This document shows, piece by piece, positions 50,701 to 58,454 of a stretch of 64,000 nt of DNA. A program made the position numbers and the translations under genes. Position 1 is the first letter of the stretch. Each line of letters begins with the position of its first letter. The stretch lies in the NCBI RefSeq assembly GCF_009363695.1, contig NZ_CP045403.1, positions 1,282,001 through 1,346,000 on the forward strand. The letters run 5' to 3'. This DNA comes from Bacillus sp. THAF10 (GTDB taxonomy: Bacteria > Bacillota > Bacilli > Bacillales > Bacillaceae_I). The notes under the pieces are model-generated. The model saw only the letters and a list, made by a program, of their open reading frames with translations, ran no database searches and was not told where the DNA came from.

Positions 50701-51054
50701 TTGTTAGAGAGTTGGTTTTGGTTTTTAATGCTAGGCTTAGCAAGCTTCCGAATCACACGATTAATTGTGTTTGACAAAATAGCAGGGTTTATTCGTAAGC
50801 CTTTTCTAGAAGAACGGGAAGAACAAAATGAGCACGGCGAGATAGAAGAGTATATTGTCATAAAAGGGAAGGGCTTAAGACGCTGGATGGGAGAGCTTCT
50901 TAGCTGCTATTGGTGCACAGGTGTGTGGGTAACAACGGGATTGTTTTTATTGATTATGTTTTATCCTATGGCCGGTAAGCCGGTGTTACTAATTTTTGCA
51001 GCAGCAGGAGTAGCGGGAATAATAGAGAGTGTCGTGGAAAAACTGATAGGATAA
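50701..51054 (+). CDS. yjcA: DUF1360 sporulation membrane protein YjcA
   Basis: A 117-aa protein: ESWFWFLMLGLASFRITRLIVFDKI (first helix with the R-x-T-R-L motif), a charged loop, LSCYWCTGVWVTTGLFLLIMFY (CxWCxG, the DUF1360 hallmark) and a third helix PVLLIFAAAGVAGIIESVV. B. subtilis YjcA, of the same family and in the same region near cot and spoVIF genes, is a sporulation protein. TTG 50701; its binding site is inside the stem-loop just upstream. Confidence 0.82.
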   Translation: MLESWFWFLMLGLASFRITRLIVFDKIAGFIRKPFLEEREEQNEHGEIEEYIVIKGKGLRRWMGELLSCYWCTGVWVTTGLFLLIMFYPMAGKPVLLIFAAAGVAGIIESVVEKLIG

Positions 51055-51084
51055 AAGTCCTCTTTTTTATGAGGGCTTTTTTTG
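51053..51084 (+). terminator. yjcA terminator
   Basis: AAAAGTCCTC / GAGGGCTTTT stem (one G-T) followed by TTTTTTT. Confidence 0.88.
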
Positions 51085-51161
51085 TTGATGGAACCATACA
51101 TATTTTTGACGAAGGATTAGAATATTAACCTAAACAAGGATGTTGTAAATGGGGTGAAAAG

Positions 51162-51611
51162 ATGAGCGGAATTTTACGTATGCTTTGTATCTTACTATTT
51201 TTTTTAAGCGTAATAGGTTGTGGCAATGGAGAAGTGAAGGAGCGCATGGAGGATACACTTTTGCGCACATCGAATGCTAAAGAGGAAACGTCGAGTAAAG
51301 AGAAGCGAGCAGAGGAAATTGCAAAGGATTTTAAAGAAGTTAAAGGGGCAGTAGCTTTTGATACAGAAGATGAATTGGTTGTTGCCTTTCACGTAACACA
51401 ATACCAAAAATTCTTTACAGAGAAGATTGAGAAGAAAGTAAAGAAAGCCTTAGAGAAGGAATTTCCTGATGAGAACGTTGTGGTGTCACATGACATGAAA
51501 ATGCGTTTGGAGATAGAGCGACTTAGAAGAGATATTGAACAAAAGGTTGTTCCTAAAAAAGAATTAGAAAAAAGAATAGATAAAATGAAAACATTACGAG
51601 AAGAAAAGTAG
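51162..51611 (+). CDS. YhcN/YlaJ-family sporulation lipoprotein
   Basis: A 149-aa lipoprotein with signal LRMLCILLFFLSVIGC (lipobox SVIGC). A Lys/Glu-rich region and a KGAVAFDTEDELVVAFHVTQYQKFFTEKIEKKVKKALEKEFPDENVVVSHD domain follow, typical of YhcN/YlaJ proteins of the spore inner membrane. It opens a tightly packed operon with spoVAC-spoVAD-spoVAEb-DUF1657-DUF421. The same gene precedes spoVAC in spoVA2mob operons. CATACATA at about 51097 is compatible with a sporulation-sigma -10. GGGGTG precedes the ATG. Confidence 0.8.
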   Translation: MSGILRMLCILLFFLSVIGCGNGEVKERMEDTLLRTSNAKEETSSKEKRAEEIAKDFKEVKGAVAFDTEDELVVAFHVTQYQKFFTEKIEKKVKKALEKEFPDENVVVSHDMKMRLEIERLRRDIEQKVVPKKELEKRIDKMKTLREEK

Positions 51612-51620
51612 GAGGTGGCA

Positions 51621-52100
51621 ATGGTGAGTGGAAAAGATTCTAAGCTGTCACCAGAGCAAAAGCAATATCAGCAATTTGAACAAAAGAGAGAGTTGAAAAG
51701 GCCAGTTTGGAAAAATTGCGTTGTAGCCTTTTTCGTGGGTGGCCTATTTTGCATCGTTGGACAGGCAATACAGCTGTTTTATATTTATTTTTTTAATTTT
51801 ACGGAAGTGACAGCGGGAAATCCTACTGTAGCAACGATGATATTTATTGCCATGCTCTTAACAGGCTTTGGAGTATATGACCGGATTGCTCAATTTAGTG
51901 GAGCAGGAAGTGCTGTACCTGTAACTGGCTTTGGAAATGCGGTAATTTCAGCATGTATTGAACATAAAACAGAAGGATATGTGCTTGGAGTGGGATCCAA
52001 TATGTTTAAACTAGCTGGATCGGTTATTCTTTTTGGCGTATTCTCCGCCTTTGTCGTTGCACTAATTAAAACCACCATCATTTCCTTAGGAGGGATTTAA
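51621..52100 (+). CDS. spoVAC: Stage V sporulation protein AC
   Basis: Mechanosensitive-type channel component of the spore inner membrane for Ca-dipicolinate uptake and release. About 159 aa: SPEQKQYQQFEQKRELKRPVWKN, then helices VVAFFVGGLFCIVGQAIQLFYIYFF, TVATMIFIAMLLTGFGVYDRIAQ, AGSAVPVTGFGNAVISACIEHKTEG and a last helix. I chose ATG 51621 after AGGAGG; GTG 51615 is inside the site. One-base overlap (TAATG) with spoVAD. Confidence 0.92.
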   Translation: MVSGKDSKLSPEQKQYQQFEQKRELKRPVWKNCVVAFFVGGLFCIVGQAIQLFYIYFFNFTEVTAGNPTVATMIFIAMLLTGFGVYDRIAQFSGAGSAVPVTGFGNAVISACIEHKTEGYVLGVGSNMFKLAGSVILFGVFSAFVVALIKTTIISLGGI

Positions 52101-53113
52101 TGCTACAGGGAAAGCAATCATGGCTGTTTTCTAATAAGCCAGTTATTCTCTCATCAGCGACAGTTGGTGGACCATTTGAAGCAAAAGGACCTCTAGCAGA
52201 TGATTTTGATCGACTACATAAGGATCTATGGCTAGAGCAGGATAGCTACGAAAAAGCACATCGTATTCTGTTGGAAGAAGCATGTCAGACGGCAGTAAAA
52301 AAAGCAGCCATTGACTTATCACAGGTACAATTTTTACTTGCGGGCGATTTGATTAATCAGATGACACCTTCTAACTTTGCGGCAGAAACATTAGAAATCC
52401 CTTATCTTGGCGTATTTGGTGCCTGTTCTACTTCGATGGAAGGATTGGCATTAGCAAGCTTTATGGTGAATTATGGTGGGGCAAATTATTGTTTAACAGG
52501 AGCGTCAAGTCATAATGCAGCGGTGGAAAAACAGTTCCGTTATCCAACAGAATACGGAGGACAAAAGCCGCCAACTGCCCAATGGACGGTTACAGGAGCT
52601 GGTGTGGGACTTATCAGTAATACAGGAGTAGGTCCTTGTGTCACGGCTGCTACAATAGGAAAGGTAGTTAATATGGGACTGAAGGATCCGTTTAATATGG
52701 GTGGGGCAATGGCGCCTGCTGCTGTTGATACCATTTCCGCCCATTTTAAGGATACAGGCAGAGATCCTTCCTATTATGATCTAATCATTACAGGCGACCT
52801 TGGTGAAATTGGTAGGCAGGTTTCCTTTGATTTATTAAAGGAACAGGGATTACAAATAGAAGACCAACAATACCAGGACTGTGGATTGAAAATCTATGAT
52901 AAAAGTCAGCCAGTTCTCGCAGGGGCAAGCGGACCAGGTTGTTCAGCAGTTGTCTTATATGGACATTTACTAAATGAAATGAAAAAGGGCACTTATCAAC
53001 GTATTTTAGTGGTAGCAACCGGTGCGCTGCTTTCTCCTGTGTCCTTTCAACAAAAAGAATCGATTCCATGTACCGCACATGCTGTGGCTATTGAAATGGG
53101 AGGGATGCACTGA
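52100..53113 (+). CDS. spoVAD: Stage V sporulation protein AD
   Basis: Peripheral protein on the outer face of the spore inner membrane that binds dipicolinic acid; its fold is thiolase-like. The 337-aa sequence has VILSSATVGGPFEAKGPLADDFD, FLLAGDLINQMTPSNFAAET, FGACSTSMEGLALASFMVNYG (the Cys is in thiolase-active-site position), TAQWTVTGAGVGLIS and VVNMGLKDPFNMGGAMAPAA. Start ATG 52100 after TTAGGAGGGA. Overlaps spoVAEb by one base. Confidence 0.94.
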   Translation: MLQGKQSWLFSNKPVILSSATVGGPFEAKGPLADDFDRLHKDLWLEQDSYEKAHRILLEEACQTAVKKAAIDLSQVQFLLAGDLINQMTPSNFAAETLEIPYLGVFGACSTSMEGLALASFMVNYGGANYCLTGASSHNAAVEKQFRYPTEYGGQKPPTAQWTVTGAGVGLISNTGVGPCVTAATIGKVVNMGLKDPFNMGGAMAPAAVDTISAHFKDTGRDPSYYDLIITGDLGEIGRQVSFDLLKEQGLQIEDQQYQDCGLKIYDKSQPVLAGASGPGCSAVVLYGHLLNEMKKGTYQRILVVATGALLSPVSFQQKESIPCTAHAVAIEMGGMH

Positions 53114-53469
53114 TGCTATTATCATTTTTCTGGGCGTTTGTTGTTGGCGGTTTGATTTGTGTGATTGGTCAAATAATGTTTGATGTATGTAAGCTGACAC
53201 CAGCTCATACGTTAAGTATCCTCGTTGTTAGTGGCGCAATTTTAGATGGTCTTGGCCTATATGAACCTTTAATTGCTTTTGCAGGAGCTGGTGCGACTGT
53301 TCCTATTACGAGTTTTGGAAATTCTCTCGTCCATGGTGCACTAGAAGAAGCACAAAAACATGGATTTGTGGGGGTTTTAACAGGGATGTTCCAGGTGACG
53401 AGCTCAGGTATTTCCGCTGCGATCGTGTTTGGTTTTATCGGAGCATTACTTTTCAAACCGAAAGGATAA
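53113..53469 (+). CDS. spoVAE: Stage V sporulation protein AE (SpoVAEb type)
   Basis: A 118-aa membrane protein with helices LSFFWAFVVGGLICVIGQIMFDV, THTLSILVVSGAILDGLGLY-like, AFAGAGATVPITSFGNSLVHGALEEAQKHG and ISAAIVFGFIGALLF. The GAGATVPITSFGNSLV segment parallels SpoVAC's GAGSAVPVTGFGNAV, showing shared ancestry. It is part of the SpoVA dipicolinate channel. Start and stop overlap neighbours by single bases. The short form matches SpoVAEb, not the longer SpoVAEa. Confidence 0.92.
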   Translation: MLLSFFWAFVVGGLICVIGQIMFDVCKLTPAHTLSILVVSGAILDGLGLYEPLIAFAGAGATVPITSFGNSLVHGALEEAQKHGFVGVLTGMFQVTSSGISAAIVFGFIGALLFKPKG

Positions 53470-53666
53470 TGAAAATGGATGAAAGAACGTTGTTAGCCCA
53501 TAACAAGGCAAGTCTGAAAATGATTCGTAACAATTTGCAAGTGTATGCAGCAGAAGCAGATGGGAATGCTGTAAAAAACACTTATCATGAATCTATGATG
53601 AAAATCGATACTATTTTGAGTAATATTGATCAACGATTACAGGATTTAGAGAGCAAATCCAGTTAA
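53469..53666 (+). CDS. DUF1657 protein
   Basis: A 65-aa helical protein: DERTLLAHNKASLKMIRNNLQVYAAEADGNAVKNTYHESMMKIDTILSNIDQRLQDLESKSS. DUF1657 proteins occur singly or doubly in spoVA2mob operons; here only this copy between spoVAEb and DUF421 is present, and the one that usually starts the operon is absent. Function unknown; probably binds another SpoVA component at the membrane. TAATG overlap with spoVAEb. Confidence 0.85.
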   Translation: MKMDERTLLAHNKASLKMIRNNLQVYAAEADGNAVKNTYHESMMKIDTILSNIDQRLQDLESKSS

Positions 53667-53689
53667 GGGTTGGTAGGGAGGCGGTTTGA

Positions 53690-54550
53690 TTGCCCCAGTG
53701 GATAGAGATTGTCATTCGATCTTTTTCTATTATTATTGGTTTATTTATCATAACAAAGCTTCTAGGGAAAAAGCAGCTTTCAAAGCTGTCTTTTTTTGAG
53801 TACATTGTGGGAATAACAGTAGGTGACATTGCTGGAACGCTGTCAATGGATGCAGATCTAAATATAAAAAATGGCGTAACAAGTGTGTTGATATGGTCCT
53901 TGTTTCCATTAATAACATCCAGAATATCATTAAAAAACAAAAAGTTCCGCGACTTTTTGGAGGGCAGCGCGACTGTCTTTGTACGAGATGGAAAAATATT
54001 AGAAGGAAATCTGCGAAAAGAAAAATATACGATTGATGAATTTTTAGAGCAACTCCGAAAAAAAGACATCTTTGAGGTCGATGACATTGAATTTGCTACT
54101 TTAGAGTCTAACGGTGATTTGAGCGTATTATTAAAGAAATTTAAACAGCCTATTACTTATGGCGATCTTCATCCTAACGCTGCGGTGGAGGAAAAGGAAC
54201 CAAAAACAATTATTATGGACGGCGATATCCTTGAGCATCCCCTTACTCAATTAGGTTTAAATCCTGAGTGGGTAGAGATGGAATTAAACAAGCGTAAGCT
54301 TCATTTAAAGGATGTATTTTTAGCTCAGATTGACACCTTTGGGAACATGAAAATTGATTTGTACAACGATCAGTTGGAATCACCTAAAAACAAAGACAGA
54401 CTATTAACAATGGTGACACTTGAAAAATGTGTGAGCGACTTTGAGTTTTTAGCTGTTACGGCCGTTTCTGATGAAGCCCGAGTGTTTTACAAAAATACCG
54501 CCTTTAGCTTAGAAGAAACCGAAACTATCCTACGCCCAATATTGAAATGA
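53690..54550 (+). CDS. DUF421 membrane protein (YetF family), SpoVA-operon copy
   Basis: A 286-aa protein with three N-terminal helices (VIRSFSIIIGLFIITKLLGKKQLSKLSFFEYIVGITVGDIAG..., VLIWSLFPLITSRI) and a cytoplasmic α/β part with DFLEGSATVFVRDGKILEGNLRKEKYTIDEFLEQLRKKDIFEVDDIEFATLESNGDLSVL, the YetF hallmark. It completes the spoVA2mob gene set, where DUF421 is thought to be important for spore heat resistance. TTG 53690 follows GGGAGGCGG. The C-terminal domain is duplicated, giving a longer protein than most YetF. Confidence 0.85.
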   Translation: MPQWIEIVIRSFSIIIGLFIITKLLGKKQLSKLSFFEYIVGITVGDIAGTLSMDADLNIKNGVTSVLIWSLFPLITSRISLKNKKFRDFLEGSATVFVRDGKILEGNLRKEKYTIDEFLEQLRKKDIFEVDDIEFATLESNGDLSVLLKKFKQPITYGDLHPNAAVEEKEPKTIIMDGDILEHPLTQLGLNPEWVEMELNKRKLHLKDVFLAQIDTFGNMKIDLYNDQLESPKNKDRLLTMVTLEKCVSDFEFLAVTAVSDEARVFYKNTAFSLEETETILRPILK

Positions 54551-54555
54551 GAAGC

Positions 54556-54594
54556 CACCTCTTTGGTATTTCTACATAGAATATCAAAGAGGTG
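54556..54594 (+). promoter_or_regulatory. 16-bp stem-loop that sequesters a ribosome binding site
   Basis: CACCTCTTTGGTATTT (54556-54571) pairs with GAATATCAAAGAGGTG (54579-54594), with two G-T pairs and a seven-base loop. The 3' arm carries AAAGAGGTG, the ribosome binding site of the gene at 54602. No T-run on either strand, so not a terminator. Same arrangement as at 50655. Confidence 0.6.
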
Positions 54595-54601
54595 AAAACA
54601 T

Positions 54602-54766
54602 ATGAGTGAATTTGACTTTGGGGAAGAGCATCTACGTTTCCTTTTTGATCGTTGGGGGATAGAAGAAGGGTTAGGAAAGGCAAATAATTTGAATCAAGAT
54701 TTTATCTCGTTCGAAGAAAAACTGAACAAACATATTTCCGATCTTGAAAAATGGTTGGAAGGCTAA
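54602..54766 (+). CDS. Small acidic protein, 54 aa, unknown
   Basis: ATG 54602, ribosome binding site AAAGAGGTG within the upstream stem-loop. The product begins SEFDFGEEHLRFLFDRWGIEEG, continues LGKANNLNQDFISFEEKLNKH and ends ISDLEKWLEG; it is acidic, helical and soluble. It lies between the spoVA-DUF421 operon and a YjcZ-family gene, so expression during sporulation is likely. Family not recognised. Confidence 0.55.
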   Translation: MSEFDFGEEHLRFLFDRWGIEEGLGKANNLNQDFISFEEKLNKHISDLEKWLEG

Positions 54767-54907
54767 ACAGGGTGAAATCACTCTGTTTTTTTGTACGTTT
54801 GTGTGTTCATTTAAAAAAATAAAAAGGCATTATTCTGTATGCGCCCATACCGTTTTGTAACATCTATCATATAGTAATAGGGAAACTTCACAAGGAGGTG
54901 CGAGGTT

Positions 54908-55048
54908 ATGGGTTATTATGGAGGCTATCCTTATGGTGTAGGTGGTGCGTACGGTTACGGGTGCGGCGGCAACTACGGTGGTACATTCGTTTTAATCGTT
55001 GTACTATTTATCCTTTTAATTATCGTAGGTGCATCTAAATTTTATTAA
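54908..55048 (+). CDS. YjcZ-family sporulation protein, 46 aa
   Basis: ATG 54908 with AAGGAGGTG ten bases upstream. The protein has a Gly/Tyr-rich head ([20 protein letters not shown]) and a hydrophobic tail [20 protein letters not shown], the plan of the tiny YjcZ/SscA-like spore-assembly proteins that are abundant in Bacillaceae. Too short for normal gene finders. It is single between short spacers and followed by a terminator. Confidence 0.85.
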   Translation: MGYYGGYPYGVGGAYGYGCGGNYGGTFVLIVVLFILLIIVGASKFY

Positions 55049-55063
55049 TGATGATTGAAAAGT

Positions 55064-55101
55064 AGGAAGGTATGGGAAGGGCACCTATGCTTTCCTTTTT
55101 T
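55064..55101 (+). terminator. Terminator of the YjcZ-family gene
   Basis: AGGAAGGTATGGG / CCTATGCTTTCCT with three G-T pairs, then TTTTT. Confidence 0.72.
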
Positions 55102-55163
55102 ATGTAGTCACCAACCCTTTAGCATTTTCATACAATGAGATATATCCGAGAGGAGGATGTTGT

Positions 55164-55424
55164 GTGGAAAATAATCTTTTTAAGGGCATAGAAAAGAAAA
55201 CAGGGGTAAACATGAAGGATGTCTTTGAACTAGCGAACTCCATGCAGAACGCAAATTTCAAAGATGAAAAAACGATCAGAAATCTTGTTTCTCGTGTAGC
55301 AACAATGGCGAACAAAAAAGTACCTAAAGAACTAGAAGATAAAATCGTTCATACTTTGATTAATGGAAACAAACCTATTGATATGGGGACCATTACTAAA
55401 ATGCTAAATGAGAAGAAAAAATAA
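55164..55424 (+). CDS. spoVIF: Stage VI sporulation protein F (SpoVIF)
   Basis: An 86-aa cytoplasmic protein: NNLFKGIEKKTGVNMKDVFELANSMQNANFKDEKTIRNLVSRVATMANKKVPKELEDKIVHTLINGNKPIDMGTITKML, matching SpoVIF (YjcC). In B. subtilis it is made in the mother cell and is needed for GerE-dependent late coat-gene expression. GTG 55164 has AGAGGAGG at seven bases. Position before yjcD conserved. Confidence 0.92.
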   Translation: MENNLFKGIEKKTGVNMKDVFELANSMQNANFKDEKTIRNLVSRVATMANKKVPKELEDKIVHTLINGNKPIDMGTITKMLNEKKK

Positions 55425-55466
55425 GAAAACATCTGCCAACCTAAATGGGAAGGCAGATGTTTTTTT
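55425..55466. terminator. Bidirectional terminator after spoVIF
   Basis: AAAACATCTGCC / GGCAGATGTTTT with an A-run and a T-run, between converging genes. Confidence 0.88.
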
Positions 55467-55926
55467 AAATGGTAGCCAAATCACTAAGCACAAGCTTGCG
55501 ATCTCCTTCTTTTTCAATGTGAAAGCTTGCTTCTGTAGCAAGCTTTAAGAAAGCTTCTTTATTTTTATGGTCTAAAGCAATGCTATATGCACGAGCTAGT
55601 GCTTCGTATGCAAATGCCAAGTCAAAATCCTTTATATCGTTCTCTAAGCAGATGTCCATGTTTCTTTTGGCGTGGTAGAGGCTAGGCTCAGCACGTTTTA
55701 ATACGGCATATACTCTTGATATCTGCCATTCTCCTCTGGAAAAGTTGACAGGTTCTCCAATTTCTCCCCAGTGAAACCTGGAAGCATGTGCTTTATGTAT
55801 CATCTGAAAATCTTCTTCTGGCGTACGGTCTTCTTTTTCCATCAAATCCCACACTTGATTGAATAAGGTAACAGCAGTTTTTCTATGGAAATCGTATTTT
55901 AGATTTTCTTGCACCTCTTGCGTCAT
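55465..55926 (-). CDS. Conserved hypothetical protein, TPR-like
   Basis: A 153-aa helical protein: QENLKYDFHRKTAVTLFNQVWDLMEKEDRTPEEDFQMIHKAHASRFHWGEIGEPVNFSRGEWQISRVYAVLKRAEPSLYHAKRNMDICL. Paired helices with spacing like tetratricopeptide repeats, and the conserved HASRFHW and RGEWQISRVY blocks, occur in many bacteria, but I know of no tested function. I chose ATG 55926 after AAGGGGAG. Single gene. Confidence 0.7.
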   Translation of the reverse strand: MTQEVQENLKYDFHRKTAVTLFNQVWDLMEKEDRTPEEDFQMIHKAHASRFHWGEIGEPVNFSRGEWQISRVYAVLKRAEPSLYHAKRNMDICLENDIKDFDLAFAYEALARAYSIALDHKNKEAFLKLATEASFHIEKEGDRKLVLSDLATI

Positions 55927-55952
55927 GTTATTCTCCCCTTGCACTAAATTTT

Positions 55953-56168
55953 CTATCTATTTAAAATTGTATCATTTTTTTGCAGGGAAGGGATGAATTT
56001 TTCCAATTTCTGAGTAGACAAAATCCTTCTATTTTTCATTTCCGTTTCTAACAAGTCAATAAAATGTTTTTCTAATTTTTCTTGAATGGCATGTTCATAT
56101 GCGAAGATTAATAAATCATCCGAAAGATTGCTAATCGAGCATGAGCAAACAGTACTCGTTGGCTTCAC
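55953..56168 (-). CDS. Sda-like sporulation histidine-kinase inhibitor
   Basis: A 71-aa protein. The segment SNLSDDLLIFAYEHAIQEKLEKHFIDLLETEMKNRRIL matches the helical hairpin of Sda (LSDELLxxxYxxAxxxxLxxxFIxLLxxEIxRR). Sda binds KinA and blocks the phosphorelay to Spo0A upon DNA-replication damage. This copy has extra residues at both ends: a Cys-containing KPTSTVCSCSI head and a TQKLEKFIPSLQ tail. GTG 56168 follows AAAGGGG at eight bases. It lies apart from the usual sda locus. Confidence 0.7.
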   Translation of the reverse strand: MKPTSTVCSCSISNLSDDLLIFAYEHAIQEKLEKHFIDLLETEMKNRRILSTQKLEKFIPSLQKNDTILNR

Positions 56169-56192
56169 TAATTCTACCCCTTTCGTCTTGCC

Positions 56193-56220
56193 TTTATATG
56201 GGGTACATACCCAGTTACAA
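56193..56220 (-). promoter_or_regulatory. Sigma-A-type promoter of the Sda-like gene
   Basis: On the minus strand -35 TTGTAA (56215-56220), 16-base spacer, -10 TATAAA (56193-56198), 25 bases upstream of the GTG. Confidence 0.55.
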
Positions 56221-56290
56221 GGGTGTTAAACGCAGTTTTAGGAAGAAAAAAATAATAAAATTTCCGCTAGTTCTCTTGACAAAAATAAAC

Positions 56291-56321
56291 GGCAAATCCT
56301 ACGAAAAAAGAAGGATTTGCC
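56291..56321 (-). terminator. yjcD terminator
   Basis: GGCAAATCCT / AGGATTTGCC stem with 11-base loop. On the minus strand GTTTATTTTTG follows. Confidence 0.82.
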
Positions 56322-56328
56322 TGGTGGA

Positions 56329-58320
56329 TTAGAGAATTTCTTTAATAAACCTACTCATATTTGCTTTTTTCCCTCGCCTCGTTTCAGGGATGGAAATGGA
56401 TAAGCTCTCTTGTGCTCTTGTCATGGCAACGTAGAGGAGTCTACGTTCTTCCTCTAAAGCTTGTTTTTCCCCATTTCTATAAGCTTCTAATGCAAAATCG
56501 TGTGGGAGAGATCCGTCCACCGTTCCGAGTAGGTAGACGTGTTTATATTCTAAGCCTTTCGATCTGTGAATGGTGGATAACTGAATTGCTCTTGAATATT
56601 GTTTACTAAGCTTTTTCATTTCGTCCGTTTTAGCAATCATATCGTCTACATGGTCTAAAAAGCTCTGGACACTTTTAAAACTTCTAGCGACAACTTTTAG
56701 GTCGCGTACATCATCAGATCCCTTCTCTAGTGTATTCCCTTCATTGCCACGTTTTTTTATGTAATCATCAAAGCCCATATCTTTTTCAATCATCTCAAGC
56801 GCAACGGAAGGGGAAACAGCCTGCAAACTGTTGAATAAAGGAAGAATTCGCTTTAGTTTTTTTGCCTGAAAGGGTTGAATGTTTGTCAGTTTATCCAAGG
56901 AATCTACCAAGCTGCAATCTTCTAAAATACTGATTGCCTTTGCATCCTGAAGATGGGATTGCTTTAAGAAAAGGGCAGGCAAGATATCTGCTAAGGCAGA
57001 GACATTGTCCTTATCAAGGCCTAATCGTAAAAATCCAAGAATGCTTTTCACTACTCTTCTTTTATAAAAGCTCTCAAAGTCTTGATCGATCCTAAAGGGA
57101 AGGCCAGATTGGGACAGGCGTTCAAAAATGGCTCTTGCTGCAGTGTGAGTTCTATATAAGATCGCGAATTCGTCAGGAAATTGCTCACCTGAACTTAAGA
57201 AATTTTTTAAATTTTGGACAATGAGGGTTGCTTCTTCTTCTTCATCACGAGGAAACAAAAGGAATGGTAAATGCTTGTTATCCCGTTGAGCCACCATTTT
57301 CTTAAGGCGGCGACTTTCGTTCTTCACAATTACTTCGTTGGCAGCTGCAACCACTCCATGTGTAGACCGATAATTTGCTGAAAGGGTGACAACCTTTGTT
57401 GTAGGATAGTCATGATGAAAATTAAGGATATAGTCAGGGCTGCTTCCTCTAAACGCATATATCGATTGATCATCATCTCCAACCACACAAAGATTGCCGC
57501 TTTTGGCTAGCAGCTTCATGGTTTCATACTGTACTTTATTTATGTCCTGAAATTCATCAATTAAAAAGTACTGAAAACGAGCCTGATATTTTTCTAAGAG
57601 AGCAGGATTTTCTACTAAAAGCGTATAACAGCCAAGCAACATATCGTCAAAATCAAAAACATTTTTTGTGTTTTTCCATTCTTCATACTCTTGGTAAAGC
57701 GATGTAAATTTCTGCTCTAACTCTGTAACAGCTGAAGTCTTGTTAGGGAGCACCATATTATTTTTCCAATAACCGATTTGCTGAATGGCTTGGTCATATG
57801 GAAAGTCCTTCTCATCTAAGCCCATCTTCCTTCCAGCGGTTTTTAAAAACTGTTCCTTTTGCCAATCCCATTTTATTAGATTTTCTCCATTCCAACGCTG
57901 TGGCTGATGATGCGTCAAAATTCTATAAAAAATGCTATGGAACGTTCCGGATAAAAGAGGAGAATTAGTATGTTTGCCAGGATCATCATAAAGAGAGAGT
58001 CTGTCTTTCATTTCTTTTGCTGCCTTTGAGGTGAAGGTAATGAGCATGATGGATTTTGGATCAATACGGTATTCTTGTATCATGTATGCGACTCGAGACG
58101 TCAACACCCTTGTTTTTCCGCTTCCCGCTCCTGCTAACACTAAAAGGGGACCTTCAACTGTAGAAACAGCTTGCTTTTGAGCTTCATCTAAAAAGATGTT
58201 TTTTTCTTGTAATCTATGGAAAAACCCACTTAAACTGGTAGATCTCTTCGTAAGTTCTTTAGTAAAGATTGGCAGCTTATCGAGTAACATCGTTTTGTTA
58301 TTTGAATAGGTTGACTTCAT
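56329..58320 (-). CDS. yjcD: UvrD/PcrA-like superfamily 1 DNA helicase YjcD
   Basis: A 663-aa 3'-5' DNA helicase. Motifs in order: LDEAQKQAV (Q), LVLAGAGSGKTRVL (I), ITFTSKAAKEM (Ia), YFLIDEFQDINKVQYE (II), VVGDDDQSIYAFRGS (III), LSANYRSTHGV (IV), HRSKGLEYKHVYLLG (V) and YVAMTRAQESL (VI). It is shorter than PcrA (about 740) and B. subtilis YjcD. I chose ATG 58320 after AAGGAG. Its role in repair or recombination is not settled. Same locus as yjcD. Confidence 0.9.
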   Translation of the reverse strand: MKSTYSNNKTMLLDKLPIFTKELTKRSTSLSGFFHRLQEKNIFLDEAQKQAVSTVEGPLLVLAGAGSGKTRVLTSRVAYMIQEYRIDPKSIMLITFTSKAAKEMKDRLSLYDDPGKHTNSPLLSGTFHSIFYRILTHHQPQRWNGENLIKWDWQKEQFLKTAGRKMGLDEKDFPYDQAIQQIGYWKNNMVLPNKTSAVTELEQKFTSLYQEYEEWKNTKNVFDFDDMLLGCYTLLVENPALLEKYQARFQYFLIDEFQDINKVQYETMKLLAKSGNLCVVGDDDQSIYAFRGSSPDYILNFHHDYPTTKVVTLSANYRSTHGVVAAANEVIVKNESRRLKKMVAQRDNKHLPFLLFPRDEEEEATLIVQNLKNFLSSGEQFPDEFAILYRTHTAARAIFERLSQSGLPFRIDQDFESFYKRRVVKSILGFLRLGLDKDNVSALADILPALFLKQSHLQDAKAISILEDCSLVDSLDKLTNIQPFQAKKLKRILPLFNSLQAVSPSVALEMIEKDMGFDDYIKKRGNEGNTLEKGSDDVRDLKVVARSFKSVQSFLDHVDDMIAKTDEMKKLSKQYSRAIQLSTIHRSKGLEYKHVYLLGTVDGSLPHDFALEAYRNGEKQALEEERRLLYVAMTRAQESLSISIPETRRGKKANMSRFIKEIL

Positions 58321-58454
58321 ATGTACAGACTCCTTTTTCCGGTCAATCTTATACATCGTATCACATAATATATAGAGAAAACATGTGTAAGTGAAAGTTT
58401 GTTCTTCGCTATTTTGGGGAAAATGTTAGGTAGATTCAGAAAGGGGAGAATAGG

